From Stigmatella ashevillena (GTDB taxonomy: Bacteria; Myxococcota; Myxococcia; Myxococcales; Myxococcaceae): a stretch of 64,000 nucleotides of DNA. Below are positions 20,266 through 28,479 of the stretch, piece after piece; the first letter of the stretch is position 1, and each line of letters begins with the position of its first letter. Both the position numbers and the translations under genes were made by a program. Under the pieces are notes generated by a model. It saw only the letters and a list, made by a program, of their open reading frames with translations. It ran no database searches and was not told where the DNA came from. The stretch covers positions 2,490,007 through 2,554,006 of the forward strand of contig NZ_JAQNDM010000002.1 in NCBI RefSeq assembly GCF_028368975.1, given 5' to 3'.

Positions 20266-21282
20266 CTACCCCTCTTTGAGCAGCTCGGCGAGCACCTCGG
20301 TGGCGTAGGCGCCCCGGGGCAGCTCGAAGGCCAGCAGCAAGTCCTCTCCCTCCGGTGAGAGTTCAGGGCGGCCCAGGCGGACCCGGTAGGGCCTCCGGGC
20401 TCCTTCCGTCTCCCCCCGTCCCCGAGCGAAGTCCGTCAGCGACACCCCTTCCTCCGTGAGGAGGGCGGCCTCGGCCTCGGCCACCCCATGGGCCGAGGGG
20501 GTCATCTCCGGGCCGAACATCGGGCCCGCGGGGCTGACCTCGAACGCGGCGGCGCGGGGGGCATCCACCTCCGGCGCCTCGCAGACGAAGAGGCCTCCGG
20601 TCTCCTCCTTGCGAAGCACATCCCCGAGCAGGGCCGTATCGAAGGTGCCTCCGCTCAGGCGCGCCGCGAGGGCACGGTTGAAGAGCCGGGACTGGAACGC
20701 CGAGAGGTACAGCTTGCGCTCGAAGCGATCCGGCCTCCGCGCCAGCCGCTGGCCCAGCAACAGCGCCTTGCCCAGGTCCGCATTGTCGCCCTCGCGACCG
20801 AAGCGCTGCTCTCCGAAATAGTTGGGCACCCCGCGCGCCGCCAGCCGGGAGAAGGCCTCGCGCGCCGCGTCTACATCCTTCACCCCTCGCATCCGGAGTT
20901 GGAAGCGGTTGCCCTTCAGGTGTCCGGTCCGCAGCTTGTTGCCGTGTCGGCGCGCCCAGAGCACGCGCACGCCCTCCAAGGAGAAGCCGGGCAGCTTGCC
21001 CTCGGCCCGCGCGGGCACGGAGATCAGCTGGCGCGTGACGGCATGGCGGTCCTTCATGCCGGCAACGCCCACATCGCCTTCGGACACCTCCAGGGACTTC
21101 GCGAGGACGCGCACCACCTCGCGCGTGTCTCGGCCCCGCTTCTCCAGCCAGAGGTAGAGGTGTTCGCCCTGCCCGCTGGGCTCATAGGCGGGCAGCTCCT
21201 CCACCTCGAAGTCCTCGGGAACGAGCTTGAAGGCCCCGCCACATCCGGGGACATCGGCGGTCAGTCGCGGCAGACGGATCAC
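20266..21282 (-). CDS. truD: tRNA pseudouridine(13) synthase TruD
   Basis: Converts U13 of tRNA-Glu and some other tRNAs to pseudouridine. The 338-residue protein shows family landmarks: FKLVPEDFEVEELP near the N-terminus, VGVAGMKDRHAVTRQ with the catalytic Asp after GMK, NYFGEQRFG and a C-terminal LAFELPRGAYATEVLAEL. Length is typical. It starts with GTG at 21282, overlapping the stop of the upstream DUF4388 gene (GTGA), so the two are translationally coupled. Confidence 0.93.
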   Translation of the reverse strand: MIRLPRLTADVPGCGGAFKLVPEDFEVEELPAYEPSGQGEHLYLWLEKRGRDTREVVRVLAKSLEVSEGDVGVAGMKDRHAVTRQLISVPARAEGKLPGFSLEGVRVLWARRHGNKLRTGHLKGNRFQLRMRGVKDVDAAREAFSRLAARGVPNYFGEQRFGREGDNADLGKALLLGQRLARRPDRFERKLYLSAFQSRLFNRALAARLSGGTFDTALLGDVLRKEETGGLFVCEAPEVDAPRAAAFEVSPAGPMFGPEMTPSAHGVAEAEAALLTEEGVSLTDFARGRGETEGARRPYRVRLGRPELSPEGEDLLLAFELPRGAYATEVLAELLKEG

Positions 21283-22601
21283 GGTATCTCGAGCGTGGAG
21301 CGCAGTTCCTTCACGCGCCGGGCGAGATCCTCGTCCGCGCGGGCTTCCAGCAAGTCTCCCGCCTGGAAGAGGAGGAAGAACATCACGTCACTGAGGGCCT
21401 GCGTGAAGGAGGCGAGCGGCTCGGAGCCCAGGCCCGAGCGGTGGCGCTCGAAGGCCTCGATGAGCTTCTGCTCGGAGAGGGTTCCTTCCGCGGTCAGGTC
21501 CAACCCCGCGAGCACCGGCGACGACGACAGGGCCTGGCCCGAGAGGGCGGCGTTGGCGGAGGCGATGAACTCACGCTCCATGCCCTGCTTGGCCACCTCG
21601 TTGCGGATCTCCCGGAAGATGAGGTTGAAGACGCGCACCACTTCCCGGTGGTCCACGCCCTCGGGGCGCACCGCGGGCATGGGCCAGGCGGGGGTGGGCG
21701 GAGAGAAGGACTCCATCTCCGGGGAAGGCGTCATCGCCAGGGGCTTTTCGGAAAGCAGCGCGAAGCCGCCCTCCAGCAGGCGGAAGACCACCTTGGTGAC
21801 ATCGAACTCGGACAACTTGGCCGTGTGCCCCAGCTCCAACAACGTGCGCTGGCCGTTCAGCAAGGCCAACACCCGGTCCTCGTCCTCCTCCAGCTTGCCG
21901 TCGGAGGGGCGCTTCTTTCCCACGTAGAGCCGCCCATGGGGGATGCGCTTCCGGAAGTGCGCCATCTCGTCGATCTTCCGAATGCTGTCCATCAGCAGGC
22001 TCTGCGTGGACAGCTGGATGCTGTGCGAGGACTTGTCGTCCAGCGGGTGATCAATGAGGAAGAACGAGCCCTCCCGGCACAGGACAATCGAGTGGAAGAT
22101 CTCACTCACCTGATGGGTGACGCATTTGAAGAGATCGTGCGCCTGCAGGTAGCCCTTCTCCACCAGGGCACGGCCCACCTTCGAGGGCGGCTGCTCCCGG
22201 AGCACCTCCTCGAGCTGCGGCCGCTTCACGTAGCCCAGGCGGATGAGCACCTCGCCGAGCCGGTCCGCCGGGTCATCGGAACTGGCGCCCCGCACCTCGC
22301 CCTCGCGCAAGGTGATGGAGCGCTCACCGCCGGGCGTGCGCACGCGGATGATGCCGCTCCAGCGCGCCTGGCTCAGGAAGGCGATGAGGTCCGACAAGGG
22401 AAAGCCGCTCGCGTCGCCCGAGAGCACGACGCGAGGCGTGGGGACACTGCCTCCCTGCGCGGGCGTGCGCGAAAAGACCAGGAGGTCCGGCGCCGTGGGC
22501 ATGAGCACGTACGCTCCCGCGCGGCCCGCGAGCGGCAAGGGCCCCTGGCGGTCCTCGGGGACGAGTTGGGAGAACCCGTCGATGCGAAAGCGGTGCGTCA
22601 T
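21279..22601 (-). CDS. DUF4388 domain-containing protein
   Basis: A 440-residue soluble protein with an N-terminal DUF4388 domain (SGFPLSDLIAFLSQARWSGI, RSITLREGEVRGASSDDP) followed by winged-helix-like segments (LGEVLIRLGYVKRPQLEEVL, KVGRALVEKGYLQAHDL, LLNGQRTLLELG). DUF4388 proteins are abundant in myxobacteria and occur with receiver and motility proteins; the molecular role is not established. Start at 22601 is preferred over a longer frame: it falls 10 bases after the DsbA-like gene's stop and gives the usual MTHRFRIDGF N-terminus. First of a coupled pair with truD. Confidence 0.8.
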   Translation of the reverse strand: MTHRFRIDGFSQLVPEDRQGPLPLAGRAGAYVLMPTAPDLLVFSRTPAQGGSVPTPRVVLSGDASGFPLSDLIAFLSQARWSGIIRVRTPGGERSITLREGEVRGASSDDPADRLGEVLIRLGYVKRPQLEEVLREQPPSKVGRALVEKGYLQAHDLFKCVTHQVSEIFHSIVLCREGSFFLIDHPLDDKSSHSIQLSTQSLLMDSIRKIDEMAHFRKRIPHGRLYVGKKRPSDGKLEEDEDRVLALLNGQRTLLELGHTAKLSEFDVTKVVFRLLEGGFALLSEKPLAMTPSPEMESFSPPTPAWPMPAVRPEGVDHREVVRVFNLIFREIRNEVAKQGMEREFIASANAALSGQALSSSPVLAGLDLTAEGTLSEQKLIEAFERHRSGLGSEPLASFTQALSDVMFFLLFQAGDLLEARADEDLARRVKELRSTLEIP

Positions 22602-22611
22602 CCCTGTACCG

Positions 22612-23595
22612 TCAGTCCGCGGCCCACGCGTTGTTGTTCGAGCGCCATTCGAGTTCATCTTCCAGGCTGTGCGCGAGCAGCTCGGGATCGAGCGTCAACG
22701 CCCCCGGATAGGGCCGGCCGTTGAAGAAGACGGACGGCGTGCCCGAGATGTTGGCGGCCCGGCCCTGGTTGCGGAAGGTCTCCACCTCCTTCGCATAGGT
22801 GCCGGCCTTGAGGGCCTCTTGCAGCTTCGCGCCCGGCAGGCCGATCTTGTCGGCCAGCGCCGGCAAGGCCGCGGCGGCCAGGTTCTGCTGCTGGCCGAAG
22901 AGCGCGTCGTGCATCTCCCAGAACTTGCCCTGATCCCGCGCCCACAGCGCCGCCTGGGCGGCGGGAAGGGCATTGGGGTGGCTGGGCAGCGGGAACGGCA
23001 GGAAGCACAGGCGCATCTTGTCGCCCCCCTTCTGGGCGAACTCCTTGAGCAGCGGGCTGGCATGGCCACAGGAAGGACATTCGAAGTCCGCGAACTCGGC
23101 CACCGTCACGGGGGCATTCGCGTCTCCCTTGCACATGCGCGGGTCGACCTTCAGGTCCACGCGCCTCTCGCGGAAGGAACCATAATAGCTGGACAGGCCC
23201 ACGATGGCCTCGGCCGCGGAGACGCCCGCGGACACGCTCCGGGCGGCCAGCCGTGCCATCCGCTTGGCGTGCCGACAATCCGTGTGCTGCCGCAGGCAAG
23301 CGCCCAGCGTGTGCGGGCAACCGCAGTAGCAGAACTCGTCGCTGAAGATGGTGGCCAGCTCCGCCTGGGCGGCCGGAGGCAAGGCGGAGAAGTCCATGCC
23401 TGGAATGCCCGCCAGCGCCGAGCCCGCCTGAGCCGGGGGGGCCACGGGCGCGGCGGCGGGAGGCGCGGCGGGCGCAGGCCTCGACGAGGCCGGGGCCTTG
23501 TCGGCGGCGACCTCGGGGTTCTTGGTGCAAGCCAGGCCGGTGAACGACACGGCGGCGAGAAGGGGGATGACTCGCTTCCAGCAGGGGAGGGGCAC
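22612..23595 (-). CDS. DsbA-like thioredoxin-fold lipoprotein with Cys-rich N-terminal module
   Basis: Predicted periplasmic thiol-disulfide oxidoreductase of 327 residues. A lipobox (TGLAC) is followed by a Pro/Ala linker, a Cys-rich helical module (FCYCGCPHTLGACLRQHTDC, about residues 87-106), then a DsbA/DsbG-type thioredoxin domain with active-site CPSC (FADFECPSCGHASPLL) and the cis-Pro loop SGTPSVFFNGRPY. The FCYCGC module recalls the Cys-rich motif of cytochrome c maturation-type proteins, but this is only a resemblance. Likely upstream gene of DUF4388-truD. Confidence 0.85.
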   Translation of the reverse strand: MPLPCWKRVIPLLAAVSFTGLACTKNPEVAADKAPASSRPAPAAPPAAAPVAPPAQAGSALAGIPGMDFSALPPAAQAELATIFSDEFCYCGCPHTLGACLRQHTDCRHAKRMARLAARSVSAGVSAAEAIVGLSSYYGSFRERRVDLKVDPRMCKGDANAPVTVAEFADFECPSCGHASPLLKEFAQKGGDKMRLCFLPFPLPSHPNALPAAQAALWARDQGKFWEMHDALFGQQQNLAAAALPALADKIGLPGAKLQEALKAGTYAKEVETFRNQGRAANISGTPSVFFNGRPYPGALTLDPELLAHSLEDELEWRSNNNAWAAD

Positions 23596-23662
23596 GCGGC
23601 GGTCTTAGCCATGCGCGCAAGGCTTGTAAAGGAAGGCCGGCTTTGTCAGTGAGGGACGGCCC

Positions 23663-24715
23663 ATGCCCAAAGTCCTTCTGCTGCACACCGGGGGAACACT
23701 GGGGATGGCCGGAGGGCAGCCGTCAGCACTGCGCCCCTCGGCCTTCTTCCGGACGCTGAAGCAACGCGCCCCAGAGCTCTTCCAGCTCGCCGACATCGAG
23801 CTGGAACTGTTCTCCAACCTGGACAGCTCGGAAATGCAGCCGGAACTCTGGAGCCGCATGGCCGCGCACCTGTACCAGCGCATGTCCTCCTTCGATGGCG
23901 TCGTCGTGACCCATGGCACGGATACGCTTGCCTACACCGCCAGCGCCTTGTCCTTCATGCTCCGGGACCTGCCCTGCCCGGTGGTGCTCACCGGCTCCCA
24001 GCGCCCCCTGGGGGAAATCCGCACCGACGCGCGCCTGAACCTCATCGACTCGGTCCTCTCCGCCCTCCACGGGCCGCGCGAGGTGACCATCTGCTTCGAC
24101 TCCCACCTCTACCGGGGCAACCGCACCCGGAAGGTGAAGGTCTCCGAGTACGACGCCTTCGAGAGTCCCAACTTCCCCGTGCTGGGCACGCTGGGGGTGG
24201 AGGCCACCTTCGAGCCGGGCCTGCGCGCCCGAGGGGCTCCGCGCCTGTTCGAGCGGCTGGACCCGCGCGTCTTCCTCCTCAAGGTGTTCCCGGGACTGGA
24301 TCCGGCCCTGCCCCTGGCGCTGCTGCCCCACATCCGGGGACTGGTGCTGGAGGCGTACGGAGCAGGCAACTTCCCCATCGATGAGTCCCTTGGCCGCTCC
24401 CTGCGCCCCCTCTTCACCCAGGCGCGTGAGCAGGGCATCCCCGTGGTGGTGGTCAGCCAGGCGTACCGCAACGGGGTGGACCTCAGCCTGTACGAGTCCG
24501 GGGCCGCCGCCCGCCAGGATGGGGCCATCAGCGGCGGGGACATGACGCCCTCGGCCGCGGTGGTGAAGCTGATGCAGACGATCGTCTACCACCGCACACC
24601 CGAATCCGTCGCGCGGACGATCCAGACCTCCCTGGCGGGCGAACTGACGATGCGCCCCGCCCCGGCCCCTTTTCCCAAATTCCGGAAGGACCGCGTCAAA
24701 ACTCGCACGCCTTGA
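23663..24715 (+). CDS. L-asparaginase, type I-like
   Basis: Hydrolyses L-asparagine to aspartate and ammonia. The 350-residue protein has both asparaginase signatures: LLHTGGTLGM with the nucleophilic Thr, and VVVTHGTDTLAYTASALSFM with the second Thr-Asp pair. VVLTGSQRPLGEIRTDARLN is also diagnostic. No signal peptide, so it is cytoplasmic type I, although the family also contains Glu-tRNA amidotransferase-like homologues. Monocistronic and divergent from the DsbA-like gene. Confidence 0.92.
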   Translation: MPKVLLLHTGGTLGMAGGQPSALRPSAFFRTLKQRAPELFQLADIELELFSNLDSSEMQPELWSRMAAHLYQRMSSFDGVVVTHGTDTLAYTASALSFMLRDLPCPVVLTGSQRPLGEIRTDARLNLIDSVLSALHGPREVTICFDSHLYRGNRTRKVKVSEYDAFESPNFPVLGTLGVEATFEPGLRARGAPRLFERLDPRVFLLKVFPGLDPALPLALLPHIRGLVLEAYGAGNFPIDESLGRSLRPLFTQAREQGIPVVVVSQAYRNGVDLSLYESGAAARQDGAISGGDMTPSAAVVKLMQTIVYHRTPESVARTIQTSLAGELTMRPAPAPFPKFRKDRVKTRTP

Positions 24716-24793
24716 GAATTCGCCCCTCCTCTCTCACATCGGCAGAGCGTGAGCTTGCCGCCAAGAAATACCGGCCCTTAAGATGGGGAGGCG

Positions 24794-25705
24794 ATGTCCG
24801 ATGAGAAAACAGCCGTCCACTCCGTCTCGGACCTGCTGAGCAGCGCTCAGCAGCAGAGCGCCTATCTGATCGTCATCAGTGCCAAATCCGCGGCGGGCAT
24901 CGGGCGGATGTTCAAGCTGGACCGCTCCGAGACGGTGCTCGGCCGGAGCACCGAGGCCCAGTTCCAGGTCGAAGACGACGGCATCTCGCGCAAGCACGCC
25001 AAGGTGGTCTCCCTCGGAGACGGCCGCTTCCAGCTCATGGACCTGGGCAGCACCAACGGCACCTACCTCAATGGCCTGCGGGTCAACACGGCCCCCCTCT
25101 ATGACGGGGACAAGATTCAGATCGGCTCGAACACCGTCCTCAAGTTCTCCATCCAGGACCAGCTCGAAGAGCAGTACCAGCGCAGCATCTACGAGTCCGC
25201 CACGCGGGACGGGCTGACCCGGCTCTACAATAAGAAGTACTTCACGGAGACCTTGCGCAAGGAGTTTGCCTACTGCCTGCGCCACCGGGTGGCCCTGTCC
25301 TTGGTGATGTTCGACGTGGACCACTTCAAGAAGATCAACGACGTCTACGGTCACCCCGCCGGGGACTACGTGCTGTCGCGCATCGCCCAGCGCGTGGGAG
25401 ACACGGTCCGGACCGAGGACCTGCTGGCGCGCTATGGCGGTGAGGAGTTCGCCCTGATGCTGCGCGAATCGGCCGAGGAGCAGGCGCTGTCCTGTGCCGA
25501 GCGGTGCCGCCAGGCGGTGGACCGCAGCGACTTCATCTTCAGTGGCACCCCCATCAAGGTGAGCATCAGCCTGGGCGTGGCGACGCTGCTGGACTCGGAC
25601 TTCGCACAGCCGGAGGACCTGCTCGCCTCGGCGGACAAATACCTCTACCGCGCCAAGCGCGCGGGCCGGAACCGGGTAGACGCCAAGGCCGTCAGCGGCC
25701 CGTAA
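24794..25705 (+). CDS. FHA-GGDEF diguanylate cyclase
   Basis: Makes cyclic di-GMP. The 303-residue protein joins an N-terminal FHA phosphothreonine-binding domain (LGRSTEAQFQVEDDGISRKH, DLGSTNGTYLNG; about 35-120) to a GGDEF domain with an intact active site (RYGGEEFALML) and the allosteric inhibitory I-site RTED five residues upstream. It should therefore be active and product-inhibited. FHA domains suggest control by Ser/Thr kinases, of which myxobacteria have many. The ribosome binding site GGGGAGG lies only 2 bases from the ATG. Confidence 0.92.
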   Translation: MSDEKTAVHSVSDLLSSAQQQSAYLIVISAKSAAGIGRMFKLDRSETVLGRSTEAQFQVEDDGISRKHAKVVSLGDGRFQLMDLGSTNGTYLNGLRVNTAPLYDGDKIQIGSNTVLKFSIQDQLEEQYQRSIYESATRDGLTRLYNKKYFTETLRKEFAYCLRHRVALSLVMFDVDHFKKINDVYGHPAGDYVLSRIAQRVGDTVRTEDLLARYGGEEFALMLRESAEEQALSCAERCRQAVDRSDFIFSGTPIKVSISLGVATLLDSDFAQPEDLLASADKYLYRAKRAGRNRVDAKAVSGP

Positions 25706-25724
25706 GCCCCCGCGTGCACCCGCC

Positions 25725-27317
25725 TCAGCGAGGCTTGAACCCGAGTCTCCGGAGGGCCTCGCGCGACACGTGCTGGACGTGGGTATCCGCATCCTTCTGA
25801 ACCGCCTCGCTCAGGGCGGAGACCGCGAAGGGCCCTCCCAGCCCCCCCAGCGCCTGCGCCGCCGAAACCCGGATGGCGGCCACCGTGTCCTGCCGGAGGC
25901 ACTCGGCCAGCGCCTTGATGTGGTGGGGACGCCCCAGCCGTTCCAGCGCGCTCGCGGCGGCCTGCCGCACCAGGGGCGGGCCCGAGAGGAGTTGCTCCGC
26001 GATGACATCCGCCCACTTCGCCTGCCGCCGAAGGGCCGCCGTGTCGATGGCGGCGGCGATGACCTCCGGCGAGGGATCCTCCAGGGCCGCCGTCAGGGCG
26101 CCGGTCAGTTCCGCCCCTCCGGCCGCGGCGCCAAAGGCCCGCAGCGCCCCGGCACGCACCAGGGCCTCGGCATCGCGGAGGAACGGAGAGAGCCGCTCGA
26201 GGCGCGCCTGTCCGCGGACATCACACTCGGCGAGCAGGGCCAGGGCCTCCCCCCGGATGACCGGCGCATGCTGCGAATCGTCCGCCACGGCCAGCAGCGC
26301 CGGCTGGCAGTCCTTCTCGCGGGCCACCGCCTCCAACCAAGGCAGCTGAGCCCCCAGGCTCGCGGGGGCGCGAAGCCGCCGTCCCGCCGCTTCGAGCAAC
26401 GAGAAACCCTCGGCCCGGGCCACCCCCCGGGCGGCGGATTGGCGGACCAGCCGGTCCGGGTCATTCAGCGCTTGCTCCAGCTCCCGTTGGGCCAGCGGAC
26501 CATAAACCCGCAGGGCGGACACGGCGGAGCGCCGCTTCACGGGATCGCTCGCGGTGAGCTCCCCCTGGAGCCCCTGGATCTCTTGGGAGTAGAGGGCAAA
26601 CAACCGGTTGACGCGGGCCGGGTCATCCGGTGACGCCGCTTCCAGGAGCATCCTCCCCACGGAGGACTCGCCCCGCTCGGCAACGGCCTTCAGGGCCGAC
26701 GCCACGGCGGCATCGGCGGTGGGAGAGCGCCCCTCCATGGCATCGAGCACCACCCGAGCGGGGGGCATCCCCAGGAAAACGGACAGTTGGGAGAGCGCCT
26801 GCTGCCGGACCGCGGCGTCCTCGGCGTACAGCTCGAGTTCCAGTGCCTCCCGGAGGGCGTCCTTGCGCGCACGGATCTTCTCGACGGCCACAGCCCCCTT
26901 GTCCCCGGCCCCCTGGAAATACGGGGCAGGAAGGCGCCCGGCTTCGGCGGCGATCCGGATGGCCGTCAGGCAAGCGGTCAGCTCAGCCTCGCCTTGCGCA
27001 CCCGCCACCCACTCCGCCAGGGCGCGAGGCTCGGACAGACCCCGCGCCTTCGCGGTGACGCGCAAGGCGGCCCAGCGCACCTGCCACCGGCTGTCCGTGA
27101 GCGCGGAGCGCAGGACCTCGCGCGGCACGGGCCTCAGATGGCCGAGCGCCACCACCCACCCCTCGGCGCTTCCCTGGGTGATGCAGGACTGGCAGATCGT
27201 CGCTCGCAGCGCCGCGTCCTGAACGTGCTGCTGACAGGACATCCAGCAGTCGGTGGCGCCCGTGCTCCCACGCGGACCGGCCGAGAGGAGCAGGAGAACG
27301 AGGAGGGCGGAACTCAC
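25725..27317 (-). CDS. Exported HEAT-repeat protein
   Basis: A 530-residue protein with a GTG start and a signal peptide (LLVLLLLSAGPRGS). A short Cys-containing segment (CWMSCQQHVQDAALRATICQ) follows, then HEAT-type helical repeats to the C-terminus, for example RVSAAQALGGLGGPFAVSAL and RRSAVSALRVYGPLAQRE. Distant in sequence from the HEAT protein at 17.3-18.3 kb but of the same general type. Likely a periplasmic or lipid-free scaffold; no enzyme motif. Confidence 0.8.
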   Translation of the reverse strand: MSSALLVLLLLSAGPRGSTGATDCWMSCQQHVQDAALRATICQSCITQGSAEGWVVALGHLRPVPREVLRSALTDSRWQVRWAALRVTAKARGLSEPRALAEWVAGAQGEAELTACLTAIRIAAEAGRLPAPYFQGAGDKGAVAVEKIRARKDALREALELELYAEDAAVRQQALSQLSVFLGMPPARVVLDAMEGRSPTADAAVASALKAVAERGESSVGRMLLEAASPDDPARVNRLFALYSQEIQGLQGELTASDPVKRRSAVSALRVYGPLAQRELEQALNDPDRLVRQSAARGVARAEGFSLLEAAGRRLRAPASLGAQLPWLEAVAREKDCQPALLAVADDSQHAPVIRGEALALLAECDVRGQARLERLSPFLRDAEALVRAGALRAFGAAAGGAELTGALTAALEDPSPEVIAAAIDTAALRRQAKWADVIAEQLLSGPPLVRQAAASALERLGRPHHIKALAECLRQDTVAAIRVSAAQALGGLGGPFAVSALSEAVQKDADTHVQHVSREALRRLGFKPR

Positions 27318-27364
27318 GGGGCCGCCATCCTAGTCGATTCCACACATCCTTTTACCTTGCGTCC

Positions 27365-27393
27365 TTGCGTTTTCCCGGCCCCTGGGCCATATC
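27365..27393 (+). promoter_or_regulatory. Candidate promoter upstream of rpsU
   Basis: TTGCGT (27365-27370) and CATATC (27388-27393) have 17-base spacing and lie about 50 bases upstream of the rpsU start in the gap with the divergent HEAT gene. Match to consensus is partial. Confidence 0.33.
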
Positions 27394-27430
27394 CGCAGCC
27401 CTTTTCACGACTTACATGACACACGGCGGA

Positions 27431-27436
27431 AGGAGG
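27431..27436 (+). promoter_or_regulatory. Ribosome binding site fixing a TTG start for rpsU
   Basis: AGGAGG is perfectly complementary to the 16S rRNA 3' end and lies 8 bases before TTG 27445. A GTG at 27436 overlaps the site itself and so cannot be the start. Confidence 0.75.
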
Positions 27437-27444
27437 TGACTGCA

Positions 27445-27639
27445 TTGCCCGGTATCCGAGTTAAGGAGGGTGAATCCATCGAGAGCGCGCTGAAGCGCTT
27501 CAAGAAGGCCACCGAGAAGGCTGGAATCCTCTCCGAGATCCGCAAGCGCGAGCACTACGAGAAGCCTTCCGTCAAGCGGAAGAAGAAGGCCCTCGCCGCC
27601 AAGAAGCGCGCGGTAAAGAAGGCGCGCAAGTCGTTCTAG
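27445..27639 (+). CDS. rpsU: 30S ribosomal protein S21
   Basis: Small-subunit protein of 64 residues needed for initiation on natural mRNAs. The sequence begins [20 protein letters not shown] and continues with the basic, Lys-rich C-terminus typical of S21 ([20 protein letters not shown]). It starts at TTG, decided by the perfect AGGAGG 8 bases upstream. First gene of the rpsU-yqeY-dnaG-rpoD order, the classical macromolecular-synthesis arrangement. Confidence 0.95.
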   Translation: MPGIRVKEGESIESALKRFKKATEKAGILSEIRKREHYEKPSVKRKKKALAAKKRAVKKARKSF

Positions 27640-27734
27640 CGTGCCGTGAGGAGCTGGGGCGCCCCTGAAGGTGCCCTGGCTCCCACCCACCCTCGTCTCA
27701 TCCCCTCCCCTCCTTCCTTATATAGGGAGCACCC

Positions 27735-28193
27735 ATGGCCACCCTCAAAGAGCGCCTCGACGCGGACCTGAAGGACGCGATGCGGGCCAAGAACGAGCTG
27801 ACCCTGAGCGTCCTGCGGATGCTCAAGAGCGCCGTGAAGTACAAGGAAGTGGAACCGGGCGCCTCCGCCCTGGACGACGCGGGCATCGAGAAGATCATCG
27901 CGGGCTTGATCAAGCAGCGGCGTGACTCCATCGAGCAGTTCAAGTCTGGCGGCCGTGACGACCTGGCCCAGAAAGAGGAATCGGAGATCTCCGTCCTCCA
28001 GAACTACCTGCCCAAGCAGCTCACCGCCGAGGAGCTGAGCGCCGAGGTGCAGGCCGCCATCACCGCCGTGGGCGCCAAGGGTCCCAAGGACATGGGCGCG
28101 GTGATGAAGCACGTGAACCCCAAGGTTCAGGGCCGCGCCGAAGGAAAAGCCGTCTCCGAAGAGGTCAAAGCCCAGCTGGCCAAGCTGTCCTGA
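27735..28193 (+). CDS. yqeY: GatB/YqeY-domain protein
   Basis: A 152-residue cytoplasmic protein with the full YqeY signature: LKERLDADLKDAMRAKNELT, LSVLRMLKSAVKYKEVE, a central helix (GLIKQRRDSIEQFKSGGRDD), LPKQLTAEEL and VMKHVNPKVQGRAEGK. The domain resembles the tRNA-binding tail of GatB; its role is unproven, but it often lies between rpsU and dnaG. GGGAG precedes the ATG. A TATATA stretch just upstream could be a -10 element. Confidence 0.92.
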   Translation: MATLKERLDADLKDAMRAKNELTLSVLRMLKSAVKYKEVEPGASALDDAGIEKIIAGLIKQRRDSIEQFKSGGRDDLAQKEESEISVLQNYLPKQLTAEELSAEVQAAITAVGAKGPKDMGAVMKHVNPKVQGRAEGKAVSEEVKAQLAKLS

Positions 28194-28479
28194 TCCTTCC
28201 GCATTCCCCGGCAACTGGCCGGAAGCTTGCCCTCCCGCCAGTGCACCGTTAAGGGCTATTCCCAAACCCGTCATGGGCGCCGTCTGGCGTGCTTCGACGG
28301 GCGGGAGCCCTACCCTTGCCCACCCTACTTCTCAGGAGTGAAGCGCCGTCCCCCCAGAGCTGGGCCCGGCGCCACGAGAGCCTCCCTGGGACGTCGGAGG
28401 GATCCGGCATGCTTCCCTGCACTCCCCCCCAGCCCGGGGCATGGCTGACCGGGTGCGGCGGAGCCGAGGGGAAGGCACC

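Noticed and set aside
24741-24756. GG-N10-GC upstream of the FHA-GGDEF gene
   Set aside because: Only the dinucleotides match; flanking positions deviate from the sigma-54 consensus.
28194-28479. Possible small gene or riboswitch in the dnaG leader
   Set aside because: No conserved riboswitch core or convincing start; treated as an ordinary leader.
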